This document shows positions 27,488 to 36,558 of a stretch of 64,000 nucleotides of DNA, piece by piece. The stretch comes from Bifidobacterium tissieri (GTDB lineage Bacteria; Actinomycetota; Actinomycetes; Actinomycetales; Bifidobacteriaceae), in the NCBI RefSeq assembly GCF_002259645.1, contig NZ_MWWV01000004.1:1-64000 (forward strand). The letters run 5' to 3'. Each line of letters starts with the position of its first letter. The stretch's first letter is position 1. Made by a program: the position numbers and the translations under genes. The notes below the pieces were generated by a model, which had not been told where the DNA came from, ran no database searches, and saw nothing but the letters and a program-made list of their open reading frames with translations.

Positions 27488-27717
27488 GATACGGTCCGGA
27501 GCCCGTCAAGCTCCGCCTTCAGCTGGTCAAGCGTGGAACGGTACGCGGCGATCTGCTCATCAAGCGAACGATCGTTAAGATCGGCCAGACGAGGAAACAC
27601 CGTCACGACGTCGATGCGGCCGTCGGTTGGCTCGGCGACCGCATCGGTCACGGCATGATCACGCATATCATCACGCATGTCACGGGAATCGGTTGATGTC
27701 ATATCGGTTGATGTCAT
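27484..27717 (-). CDS. Small conserved-context protein with a C-terminal helix
   Basis: 77 residues. The Met/Asp/Thr-rich N-terminal ~30 residues (TSTDMTSTDSRDMRDD) look unstructured, and the C-terminal part (RSLDEQIAAYRSTLDQLKAELDGLRTV) reads as one coiled-coil helix. The start could be 27717 (GAGGG upstream) or 27702. It overlaps tlyA by ATGA, and a comparably small gene sits in this slot in other actinobacteria. Function unknown. Confidence 0.75.
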   Translation of the reverse strand: MTSTDMTSTDSRDMRDDMRDHAVTDAVAEPTDGRIDVVTVFPRLADLNDRSLDEQIAAYRSTLDQLKAELDGLRTVS

Positions 27718-27727
27718 GAAGGCACCC

Positions 27728-28804
27728 TCAGATATGGAATTCGGGAATGGTCAGAGCGTCCGGCTCCACACCGGAATCAAGCACCTGCCAGACCGCGCAG
27801 CATGCGGCACGCAGCGCATCCAGCGACGACAGCGCCGCATCGGCGTCACCGTTCTCCCGCACCTGCAGGACACCGTCCACGACATGGGCCACAGCATCAC
27901 GGCACACCCAGAAACCATCATCCTGCCGCAGCACCTGCGGATGCGGCTCGTTCAGACCGCGCAGATCCTTGGCGATGAACGTGGGACGCAGCACCGGATC
28001 GGCAAGCACGATCTCGTTCGGCTTGGACACGCCCGTGAGCACCACCAGCGAATCATAGCCGCCACGGTTTCCTGCCTCGATATCCGTGTCCAGACGGTCG
28101 CCGATGGCAAGGCACTGATCCTTGGCAACCGGCTCAACGCGCTCCCCGGACGTTTCGGCAAGGGAATCGGCCACCAGCTGACGGGCCTCGTCATACATGG
28201 CGGATTCCGGCTTGCCCGCCGACCCCGCCGGCTGATGGCCCACCGCTTCGATCACCGCGTTGACCAGCGACCCGCAGCCCGGCGCGATGCCGAGCTCACG
28301 GGGAATGGTCAGATCACGGTTGGTTACCAGATACAGGGCGCCACGCTGGGCGGCGAACGCGGCGGATGCCAGCTCGTTCCACGTGATCTCCGGGTACCAT
28401 CCCTGGATCACGGCCGCCGGTTCATCCTCCACGCGGTCGACCAGCGTCAGCCCGGCGCGGGTCACCTCCTCACGCAGATGCGGTGCGCCAACGGCCAGCA
28501 CCTTGGCACCCGCCGGCACATGATGCGCCACCATACGGGCGGCCACCACCGAGGAGGTGATGACCTGCCACGGTTCGACGTCCAGACCGAATCCGCGCAG
28601 CTGCTCGGCGACCACGGCCTGGAATCGCGACGAATTGTTCGTCGTGTACTCCATGAGCATGCCCGCCGACTGTGCCTGTCGGATGGATTCCGAAGCATAC
28701 TCCACCGGGTTCTTGCCCCGGTAGACCACGCCATCGAGATCCAGCAGCGCCAGTCGATACCGCTCGCTGATCGAAATGTCCGTGCCCTTGATGTACTGCG
28801 TCAT
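27728..28804 (-). CDS. HAD-superfamily phosphatase, NagD/subfamily IIA type
   Basis: 358 residues. Motif I LLDLDGVVYRG with the nucleophile Asp, motif II YTTNNSS, and motif IV GDRLDTDIEAGNRGGYDSLVVLTG are all present, with the large C2 cap of subfamily IIA between them. The substrate is unknown; relatives act on p-nitrophenyl phosphate, phosphoglycolate or nucleotides. The C-terminal ~70 residues after PHPQV are a separate small region. It sits 10 bases upstream of the small gene and is part of the tyrS-tlyA block. Confidence 0.88.
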   Translation of the reverse strand: MTQYIKGTDISISERYRLALLDLDGVVYRGKNPVEYASESIRQAQSAGMLMEYTTNNSSRFQAVVAEQLRGFGLDVEPWQVITSSVVAARMVAHHVPAGAKVLAVGAPHLREEVTRAGLTLVDRVEDEPAAVIQGWYPEITWNELASAAFAAQRGALYLVTNRDLTIPRELGIAPGCGSLVNAVIEAVGHQPAGSAGKPESAMYDEARQLVADSLAETSGERVEPVAKDQCLAIGDRLDTDIEAGNRGGYDSLVVLTGVSKPNEIVLADPVLRPTFIAKDLRGLNEPHPQVLRQDDGFWVCRDAVAHVVDGVLQVRENGDADAALSSLDALRAACCAVWQVLDSGVEPDALTIPEFHI

Positions 28805-28840
28805 GCCGTTCCCCTCGTGACTGCCGTGATATGACTGCCG

Positions 28841-30838
28841 TTATTCAGCCTGTTCGTCGCCGGATTCGGATTCCGAGGCATGCTCATCGCCGTCGCCGGT
28901 CTCCCCGTCTTCCATACCGTCAACGGCGTCCGGATCGGAGGGGTCGGCATCGGCGTCAGCACCCTGCTGCGTTTCCTTGGCGGGGAGGGTCTCCTCGTCA
29001 TCGGCGTTGCGCGGGTTGTCGTCGTCCGTGTCGTGCTCGTCGAGTTCATTGACGGTGGAGGACACCACGTCGACCTCATCGGAAGTCACGTCATCCTCGT
29101 CGGAGACAGCGTCGGAATCGGCATCCGAATCCTCGGATTCCTCACCGTTCTCGCCGTTGTCCTCGTCGTCGGATTCCCCATCCTCATCATCGAACGCCGT
29201 CGGGTCGATGCCCAGACCTTCGAGCAGCTCGTCATCGATGTCCTCAAGATCATTGTCGATGATCTCGTCGCCGTTATCCTCGGCATCCGCGTACTCGTCC
29301 TCAAGACGGCCCACGAGATCGTCAAGCTTGGCGGCGTCCTCGGCACGACCGGCCTGCTCGAGGAAATACTGCTCCGCCTGCACCGCACGCATGCGGTATT
29401 CGCCGGAGATGCCCTTGGACCGACCGATGGTATGCACCATATCGATGGCCTTGTCCCAGTTCCCCAGATCGGCATACGCGCCGGCCACCACAAGGAACAT
29501 CTCGGCCTTGGACTCGCCACGCAACAGCTTGGCGTCATCCGACATGGCCAGTTCGATGGCCTTCTTCGGATTATCCAGACCACGCTCGCAGTCGGCCATG
29601 AACGGCAGGTAATCCACATAGCCGTTCATACGGTATGCGGTGCGGAACTCGCGTAGTGCGAGCTTGTAGTCACCCTGGCGGTAGGCCACCAGAGCCAGCG
29701 TCTCACGGGTCATATCGATGCGCGAGGCCTGATGGGCGATCCACTTCGCATGCTCGAGCGCCCACTCCGGATCGCTTTCCTCAAGCGTGTATGCGGCCAG
29801 CATGTGCAGGCCGATGTTCTCGGCATGCTCCTTGCTCAGGCCACGCAGACGCTCGCGCTCATCCGGCGACAGCATGTACCATTCCAGGCCCTTCGGCATC
29901 TTGGGCTCGTTGGGACGGCGAGCCGTGTACGGATTCTGCGACGGATACGACACGGTACCGTCGGAGTTACGACGGCCACCCTGATAGAAGGAGTGAGAGC
30001 CCTTGCCGTCACGGTCGTACTGACTGCCTCGATCGTGACGCTCACCGCCCTTGAACTCACGCTCATCATCCTTGGCGTAACGAGGATTGCGCGGTTTGTC
30101 GTCGAACGAACGACGAGGCTTGCGATCATCACGGTGGAAGTCACGACGGTCGCCATCACGACGGAAATCACGACGGTCATCCCTGCGATCATCACGGCGA
30201 TCGCGATCACCACGGAAACCGCCGTTGCGATCATCACGGTGGAAGTCACGACGGTCATCACGACGGTCAAAGCGGCGCTCACCATCACGACGGAAGCTCT
30301 TGCGTTCGCCATCGCGACGGTCATCCCTGCGGTCATCACGACGGAATTCACGGCGGCCCTCGAATCGACGATCGCCACGCTCACCATCATGATCGCGGCG
30401 ATCGAAACGACGGTCATCATGGTGGAAATCGCGACGGCCGCCATCACGACGATCATCACGACGATCGAAGCGGCGTTCACCGTCGCGGCGATCGAAACGA
30501 CGCTCACCATCACGACGGAAACCGCCGTTGCCACGGCCGGACTGGCCGTAGCTCTTCTTGTAACCGCCCTTGTAGCCGCCGCGGGAATCCTCGCCGTCAC
30601 GGCCCTCGCGACGATCGCCATGATCGTCGTTATAGCGACGGAACTCGCCGTCACGCTGGAAACGACGGCCACCGCCGTTGCCGCCACGGTTGCCATAGCC
30701 GCCACGGCGATCGTCACGGCCGCGACCGCCGCCGAACGACTTGCCGCCACGGTTGCCGTAGCCGCCGTTGCCACGGCCCTTGCCGTAGCCGCCGGAATGT
30801 CCTCCGCGTCCCGCGGAATGATTACGTTCTTCGCTCAT
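28841..30838 (-). CDS. TPR-like protein with Arg/Gly and Arg/Asp-repeat N-terminus and acidic tail
   Basis: 665 residues in four zones: Gly/Arg/Tyr-rich (about 8-60), an Arg/Asp-repeat zone (about 60-285) built from [15 protein letters not shown]-like units, a folded helical core with TPR-like pairs (about 305-505: [45 protein letters not shown]), and an Asp/Glu/Ser tail (about 505-665). The N-terminal half is therefore strongly charged and presumably disordered; RNA or ribosome association is an inference. The start ATG overlaps the tyrS stop as ATGA, with GGAGGAG in the end of tyrS. In other actinobacteria a plain TPR protein occupies this slot. The repeat coding DNA (about 30060-30530) may be prone to length change. 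Confidence 0.85.
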   Translation of the reverse strand: MSEERNHSAGRGGHSGGYGKGRGNGGYGNRGGKSFGGGRGRDDRRGGYGNRGGNGGGRRFQRDGEFRRYNDDHGDRREGRDGEDSRGGYKGGYKKSYGQSGRGNGGFRRDGERRFDRRDGERRFDRRDDRRDGGRRDFHHDDRRFDRRDHDGERGDRRFEGRREFRRDDRRDDRRDGERKSFRRDGERRFDRRDDRRDFHRDDRNGGFRGDRDRRDDRRDDRRDFRRDGDRRDFHRDDRKPRRSFDDKPRNPRYAKDDEREFKGGERHDRGSQYDRDGKGSHSFYQGGRRNSDGTVSYPSQNPYTARRPNEPKMPKGLEWYMLSPDERERLRGLSKEHAENIGLHMLAAYTLEESDPEWALEHAKWIAHQASRIDMTRETLALVAYRQGDYKLALREFRTAYRMNGYVDYLPFMADCERGLDNPKKAIELAMSDDAKLLRGESKAEMFLVVAGAYADLGNWDKAIDMVHTIGRSKGISGEYRMRAVQAEQYFLEQAGRAEDAAKLDDLVGRLEDEYADAEDNGDEIIDNDLEDIDDELLEGLGIDPTAFDDEDGESDDEDNGENGEESEDSDADSDAVSDEDDVTSDEVDVVSSTVNELDEHDTDDDNPRNADDEETLPAKETQQGADADADPSDPDAVDGMEDGETGDGDEHASESESGDEQAE

Positions 30839-32145
30839 CGAGTCTCCTCCACTGCTGCCAATGCCTTCTTACCGCGGCGAAGCAGGGCGAAACGATCCTG
30901 CAGGAAATCACCGTCGGTCAATGTCTGTTCCTGATCTTCCACACGTGCGTTATTGAGGTACAGTCCGCCGGACTTGATCGCACGACGGGCCTCAGACGCG
31001 GACTTGAACAGTCCAGCCGCCGCAGCCACGTCGATGATGCGCTCGCCTGCACCGGCCTGCGGGAATGCACCGTCCACCTTCAGACCCTCCAGAGCGGCCT
31101 CAAGCGTGTCCTCGTCAAGCGCGGTCAGATCACCGCCGCGACCGAACAGCGCGGCCGCCGCATCGATGGCCGCCTGCGTGGCCTGCTCGCCGTGCACGAA
31201 GCTCGTGACTTCCCACGCCAACGTGCGCTGGGCCTCGCGAGCGCCAGGATTCGTACGGCTCTCCTCCACCAGGCGTTCGATCTCGTCCTTCGGCAGGAAG
31301 GTGAACGCCTTGAGCAGGCTTTCCATCTCCACGTCGGGGCGGTTGAACCAGAACTGGTAGAACTTGTACGGGCTGAGCATGGTGGCGTCCAGCCACACCG
31401 CGTTGCCTTCGGACTTGCCGAACTTCTTGCCCTGCGCGTCGGTGATGATCGGGCTGGTGAACACGTTCACGCTTTCGCCGCGCACCTTGCGGATCAGATC
31501 GAGTCCGGAGGTGAGGTTGCCCCACTGGTCGGAGCCGCCCAGCTCCAGCGTGCAGCCGTATTCGTCGAACAGGTGCAGGAAGTCATTGCCCTGCAGCACC
31601 TGGTAGCTGAACTCGGTAAAGGAGATGCCCTCCTCGGAGTTCAGGCGACGGGCCACGGTGTCCTTGGCGAGCATGGTGCCCAGACGGAAGTTCTTGCCCA
31701 CGTCACGCAGGAAGTCGATCACGCTCATCTCGGCGGTCCAGTCGTAGTTGCTGACGAAGCGCACGGGATTGTCGCCGTCCGTCTTCAGGAAGCGGCCGAT
31801 CTGTGCCTTGAGACGATCGGCCCATCCGGCAACGGTCTCCTTGGGGTTGAGCGTGCGTTCGCCGGACTGGCGGGGATCGCCGATCAGACCGGTGGCGCCG
31901 CCGACCAGTGCGATGGGATGATGGCCGGCCTCCTGCAGATGACGCATGTTGATCAGCTGTACGAGGTTGCCGATGTGCAACGAGGCGGCTGTGGGGTCGA
32001 AGCCGCAATAATAGGTGATGGGATCGCCGTCCAGAGCCGCGGCGAGCTGCTCTTTGTCAGTGGATTGATTGACCAGACCGCGCCATTCGAGCTCTTCGAG
32101 AAGAGAATCGAACCCCGCTTCCTTGTAGCTTCTGACCTGAGACAT
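30835..32145 (-). CDS. tyrS: Tyrosyl-tRNA synthetase
   Basis: 436 residues from ATG 32145 (AGGGAAC upstream); an in-frame extension to 32166 is unlikely. Class I motifs: HIGN (about 57-60) in the HIGH position and KFGKS in the KMSKS position, plus the GGSDQWGN tyrosine-binding segment. A C-terminal S4-like tRNA-binding domain ([20 protein letters not shown]) is present. It charges tRNA-Tyr. First gene of the operon running to 25812. Confidence 0.97.
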   Translation of the reverse strand: MSQVRSYKEAGFDSLLEELEWRGLVNQSTDKEQLAAALDGDPITYYCGFDPTAASLHIGNLVQLINMRHLQEAGHHPIALVGGATGLIGDPRQSGERTLNPKETVAGWADRLKAQIGRFLKTDGDNPVRFVSNYDWTAEMSVIDFLRDVGKNFRLGTMLAKDTVARRLNSEEGISFTEFSYQVLQGNDFLHLFDEYGCTLELGGSDQWGNLTSGLDLIRKVRGESVNVFTSPIITDAQGKKFGKSEGNAVWLDATMLSPYKFYQFWFNRPDVEMESLLKAFTFLPKDEIERLVEESRTNPGAREAQRTLAWEVTSFVHGEQATQAAIDAAAALFGRGGDLTALDEDTLEAALEGLKVDGAFPQAGAGERIIDVAAAAGLFKSASEARRAIKSGGLYLNNARVEDQEQTLTDGDFLQDRFALLRRGKKALAAVEETR

Positions 32146-32274
32146 GTGTTCCCTGTCACTCCTCAATCGTGTTGAATATTGCTGGGTCCAGCAACACTAC
32201 AGTCTCTCAGGACATCGCGACAGTGCGAATCGGCCCCGCCTGAGCGAATTCACACCGATCCGACTATACGGCGG

Positions 32275-32607
32275 CTATCCGCACTGGGCGAGATACCGCT
32301 CGTACGCCTGGAAACCACCGGTGAGATTCACCGCGTCGTAGCCGCGGTCCGTCAGCAACTGCGTCACTTCCTCGCTCCAGCTTCCCTCGCTGCAATACAC
32401 GATGACCGGCTTGTCCTTGGGAACGGTACGCAGCACACGGGCCAGCGGATCGAACGGGGCGTTGATCGCGCCGTCAATGCCGTGGGCCTCCACCTCATGC
32501 GGTTCACGCAGGTCCAATAGCGTAACCGTGGAGTAGTCCAATGCGGCGAACTCCTCAGGAGAAATCTGCCGTATCTCGTCCTCGTCGAACATGTCGTTTC
32601 CGATCAT
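32275..32607 (-). CDS. Single-domain rhodanese-like sulfurtransferase
   Basis: 110 residues from ATG 32607, or 105 from 32592. Rhodanese features: LLDLREPHEVEAHGIDGAINAP, and the active-site Cys (about C72) in VIVYCSEGSWSEE, followed by the closing GGFQAYE. Adjacent to thiF on the same strand, 131 bases downstream of its stop. It may pass persulfide sulfur towards ThiS-COAMP or another carrier, since this ThiF lacks its own rhodanese domain; that link is inferred. Confidence 0.82.
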   Translation of the reverse strand: MIGNDMFDEDEIRQISPEEFAALDYSTVTLLDLREPHEVEAHGIDGAINAPFDPLARVLRTVPKDKPVIVYCSEGSWSEEVTQLLTDRGYDAVNLTGGFQAYERYLAQCG

Positions 32608-32737
32608 CGGTTTCGTTTCCCCCCTGCGATCACATTGGTTGATGGTTGAGTACGTGATGAATGATGAATGTGGCTGATGGCCAGTGGGCAATGAGCGTGT
32701 AGACGATTCGCCCCGGTAGATCGCACGGTCAGATCGC

Positions 32738-33592
32738 TCAGATCGCACAGGCCGGTTGCACATACCGGTCCGGATCGAGCGAGGTGATCGTCGGATGGTC
32801 GCCGCAGACCGGGCAGTCGGGCTCCCGTTCCGGCAACGGCACCGCGCGAATCCTCATGGTGAGCATGTCGACGGTCAACATCCGCCCGGTAAGCAGATCC
32901 CCCGTCCCTGTGATCATCTTCACCACCTCGACGGCCTGCAGACTGCCGATCACGCCCACGGCGGCTCCCAGAACGCCGGCCTCCTTGCAGGTCGGTACTT
33001 CACCGGCCGCCGGCATATCGCGGAAGATGCACCGATAGCACGGCCCCCGCCCGGGGACGTAGTCCATGACCTGCCCGGCGAATTGCACCACGCCGCCGTG
33101 CACGAACGGTTTCCCGGCGAGCACGCAGGCGTCGTTGATCAGAAACTTGGCGGCGAAGTTATCGGTGGCGTCCACCACCACGTCGTAGTCGGCGATCAGT
33201 TCGGCGGCGTTGCCGGCGTCGAACATGGTCCGATGCACGTTCACCGTCACATCCGGGTTCAGTCTGACGATGCTTTCTTTCGCGGATTCCGCCTTGGACG
33301 TGCCGACCCTGTCGGAGTCGTGGATGATCTGACGCTGCAGATTGCTGACGTCCACCACGTCGTCATCCACGATGCCGAGTGTGCCCACGCCGGCCGCCGC
33401 CAGATACAGGGCGACCGGGGATCCAAGACCGCCGGCTCCGACGATCAGCACCTTCGCCGCCAGCAGACGCTTCTGTCCACGCACACCCACGCCCTTGAGG
33501 ATCAGATGCCGCGCGTACCGGTCGATCTGATCGTCGGAAAGCGTGATGCGCGGTTTCGCCGTGGTCGTCTGCTGCGTCTGCTGCGATTCCAT
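32738..33592 (-). CDS. thiF: ThiF/MoeB-type sulfur-carrier adenylyltransferase
   Basis: 284 residues from ATG 33592 (GGGAG nine bases upstream; ATG 33616 has no such site). The E1-like fold is seen in DQIDRYARHLILKGVG, the nucleotide loop GAGGLGSPVALYLAAAG, DDVVDVSNLQRQI, and two zinc Cys pairs (CYRC and CPVC). It adenylates the C-terminal Gly-Gly of ThiS (or MoaD). ThiS and ThiG genes lie nearby, so ThiF is the better call, but they are on the opposite strand under a riboswitch while this gene is not. Confidence 0.85.
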   Translation of the reverse strand: MESQQTQQTTTAKPRITLSDDQIDRYARHLILKGVGVRGQKRLLAAKVLIVGAGGLGSPVALYLAAAGVGTLGIVDDDVVDVSNLQRQIIHDSDRVGTSKAESAKESIVRLNPDVTVNVHRTMFDAGNAAELIADYDVVVDATDNFAAKFLINDACVLAGKPFVHGGVVQFAGQVMDYVPGRGPCYRCIFRDMPAAGEVPTCKEAGVLGAAVGVIGSLQAVEVVKMITGTGDLLTGRMLTVDMLTMRIRAVPLPEREPDCPVCGDHPTITSLDPDRYVQPACAI

Positions 33593-33702
33593 GAAGTCGT
33601 TCTCCCTTGCGCCCATATGCTCAATCGTTCAACATCTTGAATTCACGGCTGGACGGAGTCCTCGGCCGACGGCACGGAAACGCAGCTGTCATCCCGCGCC
33701 GT

Positions 33703-34029
33703 TCAGGCCTTGGCGGCGAGCTGGACCGCGGTTCCCGATGCGGTGACCATGAGCATGTCGCCCTGGCCAAGCACCTCGTAATCGATGTCCACGCCCACCA
33801 CGGCATGGGCGCCGAGCGCGGAGGCGCGCTGCTGCATTTCGGCGAGCGCCTCCTCGCGCGCGTTGACCAGCTCGTTCTCATAACCTTGGCTGCGGCCGCC
33901 GAACACGTTGCGCAGGCCAGCTCCGAGATCCTTGAGGATGTTCACACCGGAAATGACCTCGCCGAACACAATGCCGTAATAGCCGGTGATGGTGTAGCCC
34001 TCGACGGTGGGGGTGGTGGTGACGATCAT
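33703..34029 (-). CDS. YbjQ/UPF0145 family protein
   Basis: 108 residues from ATG 34029 with AAGGGA upstream. Typical family features: the [14 protein letters not shown] opening, the middle [23 protein letters not shown] helix, and [16 protein letters not shown], ending in ASGTAVQL. The family forms pentameric rings of unknown role and has been called heavy-metal-binding without much support. It is probably a monocistronic gene divergent from the thiamin riboswitch. Confidence 0.88.
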   Translation of the reverse strand: MIVTTTPTVEGYTITGYYGIVFGEVISGVNILKDLGAGLRNVFGGRSQGYENELVNAREEALAEMQQRASALGAHAVVGVDIDYEVLGQGDMLMVTASGTAVQLAAKA

Positions 34030-34130
34030 GATATTCCCTTCGATCGGTGTTCCCTGATTCGGGAACCGTATTCCCACCTTACCGTGTTCGGCGCGCCGGC
34101 GTCTGCACGAGCAGGTAGGGTGATTGGTGT

Positions 34131-34211
34131 ACGAACGGGAGCCGTAGGGCTGAGAGGAAGCTTCGCTTCGACCGTGGACTTGATGCGGGTCATGCCGCCG
34201 TAAGGAATCGT
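34131..34211 (+). promoter_or_regulatory. TPP riboswitch (THI element)
   Basis: The aptamer core is recognisable: CTGAGAG at 34150-34156 and GATGCGGGTCATGCCGCCGT at 34182-34201 followed by AAGGAA, which are the two conserved TPP-binding arms. ACGA (34131-34134) can pair with TCGT (34208-34211) to close P1. It lies upstream of thiS and thiG on the same strand and should shut them off when TPP is plentiful. Confidence 0.88.
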
Positions 34212-34344
34212 CATCGATTGCGCAACGCAGTGCATGATCATCACTCCGCATCATCCATGGTGGATTATGGAGTTGCTTTGCTATTCATTCCAACGATTCC
34301 GTATCCACGACGATAATCGAATATGGCATGACGGGTTCATGAAC

Positions 34345-34389
34345 GGGCGCACCACGCAGGGTACGGCTTGGTTTCGTGCGCCCTTTTTT
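34345..34389 (+). terminator. Attenuator between the TPP riboswitch and thiS
   Basis: GGGCGCAC / GTGCGCCC form an 8-bp stem followed at once by six T (34384-34389), 27 bases before the thiS ATG. It is a textbook intrinsic terminator inside the leader and probably the riboswitch expression platform. The 130 bases between aptamer and terminator would need to hold an antiterminator. Confidence 0.8.
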
Positions 34390-34415
34390 CATATACGCCG
34401 AGTTTGGAGGAACTC

Positions 34416-34610
34416 ATGCAGGTCAATGGAGAACAGGTCACGCTGGATACGCCGGTCAGCGTCGCCGACTATCTGGAGTCGCACGGTTACCGTGCCGAAC
34501 GAGTGGCCGTGGAGCTCGACGGTGCCATCGTGCCACGGGAGAAGCGTGCCGATGTCATGCTCACCGATCAGTCGGTCATGGAAATCGTTCAGTTCGTTCA
34601 GGGAGGCTGA
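34416..34610 (+). CDS. thiS: Sulfur carrier protein ThiS
   Basis: 64 residues from ATG 34416 with GGAGG upstream (a longer frame from 34368 would run through the terminator). Ubiquitin-like: MQVNGEQVTL, RVAVELDGAIVPREK, and the diagnostic C-terminal Gly-Gly (VQFVQGG). It carries thiocarboxylate sulfur for thiazole synthesis. ThiG follows after 84 bases. Confidence 0.92.
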   Translation: MQVNGEQVTLDTPVSVADYLESHGYRAERVAVELDGAIVPREKRADVMLTDQSVMEIVQFVQGG

Positions 34611-34694
34611 GTTCGCGCGGTTCGTACACCGAACGTCGCGTTCAGCATCATTTCATTCCGTTATCAATCTCCGTCATCAATCAAGGAGCCAATC

Positions 34695-35561
34695 ATGATC
34701 CCCAATCCCGTCACCGAGGAATCCGTAGCCGCCACTCCCCTGCCGCCGCAGCCCGCGGTCACGAATCCGGTGGGCACTGCAGCCCCCATGCCCGAAGTGG
34801 TCGACAAGCCGCTGAATCTTGGCGGCCATGAGTTCGAGTCCCGCTTCATTCTGGGATCCGGCCGGTATGATCTCAATCTGATCAAGGCCACGGTGGAGCA
34901 TGCCGGCACGCAGATCGTCACGATGGCGCTTCGTCGTGCACAGACCACGGAAAACAGCGTGCTCGATTACATTCCCGAGGGCATCACCCTGCTGCCGAAC
35001 ACGTCGGGCGCCCGTAATGCGGAGGAGGCCGTGCGCATCGCCCGACTGGCCCGCGAGGTGTGCCACACGGATTTCGTGAAGGTGGAGATCGAGCATGAGA
35101 CCAAGTATCTGCTGCCCGACAACGCCGAGACGATCCGCGCCACGGAGATGCTGGCGAAGGAGGGATTCGTGGTCATGCCGTACATGTTCCCTGATCCGAT
35201 CGCAGCCCGTCAGCTGGAGGAGGCCGGTGCCGCCGCGGTGATGCCGCTTGGTTCGCTGATCGGTTCGAACATGGGTCTGCGTATGCGTGACTTCATTCGC
35301 ATCATCATCGACAATGCGAACGTGCCGGTGATCATCGACGCGGGCATCGGACGTCCGAGCCAGGCCTGCGATGCGATGGAGATGGGTGCCGATGCCGTGA
35401 TGGCCTATACCGCCGTGGCGAGCGCCGGCAACATTCCGCTCATGGCCCGCGCGTTCAAGGATGCGATCGCCGCCGGACGTGCCGCCTATCTGGCCGGTCT
35501 TGGCAAGGTGACCGAAGGACAGGCTGTGCCGTCCAGTCCCACCACGGGATATTTGCACTGA
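34695..35561 (+). CDS. thiG: Thiazole synthase
   Basis: 288 residues. The first ~38 are a low-complexity Pro/Val-rich extension before the normal ThiG start ([19 protein letters not shown]). The Schiff-base Lys lies in [16 protein letters not shown]; other blocks are [33 protein letters not shown] and [23 protein letters not shown]. It makes the thiazole phosphate of thiamin from deoxyxylulose phosphate, dehydroglycine and ThiS-COSH. AAGGAG sets the start. No ThiH or ThiO is visible here. Confidence 0.95.
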   Translation: MIPNPVTEESVAATPLPPQPAVTNPVGTAAPMPEVVDKPLNLGGHEFESRFILGSGRYDLNLIKATVEHAGTQIVTMALRRAQTTENSVLDYIPEGITLLPNTSGARNAEEAVRIARLAREVCHTDFVKVEIEHETKYLLPDNAETIRATEMLAKEGFVVMPYMFPDPIAARQLEEAGAAAVMPLGSLIGSNMGLRMRDFIRIIIDNANVPVIIDAGIGRPSQACDAMEMGADAVMAYTAVASAGNIPLMARAFKDAIAAGRAAYLAGLGKVTEGQAVPSSPTTGYLH

Positions 35562-35598
35562 TGCGCTGATGCACTGATAGTCGTTCTGTGCGGCTGTA

Positions 35599-36558
35599 TC
35601 ACCGATCGTTGTCGCAACGATCGCGATCATCATGTTTGCGATCGTTGCGATTCAGCATCTCACGCAGCTGCTTGATCGTCTCGCCATAGTCAACGGATGT
35701 CATGCGGGGGAACGAGCGGATCATACGTTTCTGCTGTGCGTTGAGCGCATTGGTAAGCGTGTCGTACAACCGGCTGATCCCCTGCACGCGCGTGACCAGT
35801 CCCGGCAGATCGGGAAGGTTGTCGGCAAGATCACGCATCCGGTCCGCGGCGGCTCCCTTGTACGACTGCAGTCGTCCCGCGGCGGCGTCACTGTATCGTT
35901 GCAACGCCTCGATCGGGTCGAGCGCATAATCGCCCAGTCGTTCGCGGATGATGTCGCGGCTGTGTTCCAGTATCTGGGAGAATTCGGCCAGACGCCGGGC
36001 GAAGCCGCTGAGGCCGATCACGGTGATCAGGAAGTCCACGAGGATCGTCACCATCAGCACCGCGATGATCGTATGGAATAGCGGCAGCGGGATCATCGCG
36101 GTCCATTGTTCCACCCACGGCTGGGCCACATCCACGATCAGTACGCCGAATACGCCGAATATGATCGCGCCGATCAGGCAGATACGTCCGTTGATATTGA
36201 ATCTGAAGTGCGAGTAGTCCCACCATCGTGCATGGAACGCCTTCTCCATCACCCATGACGTCACGTATTCGAGTACCGATGCGCCCACCGCACCCAGCAG
36301 GAACATGGTCACCAACGACATCGGCGTGTCCTTGAGCGGGGTGAGTACCACGATGGCGACCACCGCGCCGGTCCCATAGATCGGGCAGAGCGGTCCGTTG
36401 AGGAATCCGCGGTTCACGAACCGCCGTTCCTGCACGGAGACGAGTATCGTCTCGTACACCCAACCGAGGAAGCTATAGCACACCGCCCAGAAGAACAGAC
36501 ACTCCAGATACAGGATGATGCCAGCCGTTCCCGCGTTCGCAGTCACGATCTGATTCAC
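35599..36558 (-). CDS. Multipass membrane protein, putative ABC-transporter type IV (CmpB-like)
   Basis: 319 residues from a GTG start that overlaps the stop of the HD gene (GTGA). The family hallmark is seen: FFWAVCYSFLGWVYETILVSV, then RRFVNRGFLNGPLCPIYGTGA, VLEYVTSWVMEKAFHARWWDYS and FNINGRICLIGAI. There are about five membrane segments in the first ~200 residues and a cytosolic C-terminal part rich in Asp/Arg (DRKHDDRDRCDNDR). Despite the family label, transport has not been shown and no ATPase is nearby. Confidence 0.8.
   Translation of the reverse strand: MNQIVTANAGTAGIILYLECLFFWAVCYSFLGWVYETILVSVQERRFVNRGFLNGPLCPIYGTGAVVAIVVLTPLKDTPMSLVTMFLLGAVGASVLEYVTSWVMEKAFHARWWDYSHFRFNINGRICLIGAIIFGVFGVLIVDVAQPWVEQWTAMIPLPLFHTIIAVLMVTILVDFLITVIGLSGFARRLAEFSQILEHSRDIIRERLGDYALDPIEALQRYSDAAAGRLQSYKGAAADRMRDLADNLPDLPGLVTRVQGISRLYDTLTNALNAQQKRMIRSFPRMTSVDYGETIKQLREMLNRNDRKHDDRDRCDNDR
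35603..35623. terminator. Short hairpin between convergent thiG and the CmpB-like gene
   Basis: CGATCGTTG / CAACGATCG form a perfect 9-bp stem with a 3-base loop, lying inside the last codons of the minus-strand gene. It has no T-run on either side. Confidence 0.35.

Noticed and set aside
30060-30530. Short tandem DNA repeats as a non-coding satellite or CRISPR
   Set aside because: The repeats keep the reading frame and encode Arg/Asp units of the TPR protein, so they are coding.
29732-30934. Plus-strand 400-codon frame rich in Ala, Thr, Ile and Val
   Set aside because: It is the mirror of the Arg/Asp repeats of the TPR protein; the apparent hydrophobic repeats come only from reading the complementary codons.
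32738-33592. ThiF gene as MoeB of molybdopterin synthesis
   Set aside because: No other molybdopterin gene is present in the window, while thiS and thiG are within 1 kb. The motif set alone cannot separate the two, so the call stays ThiF/MoeB type.
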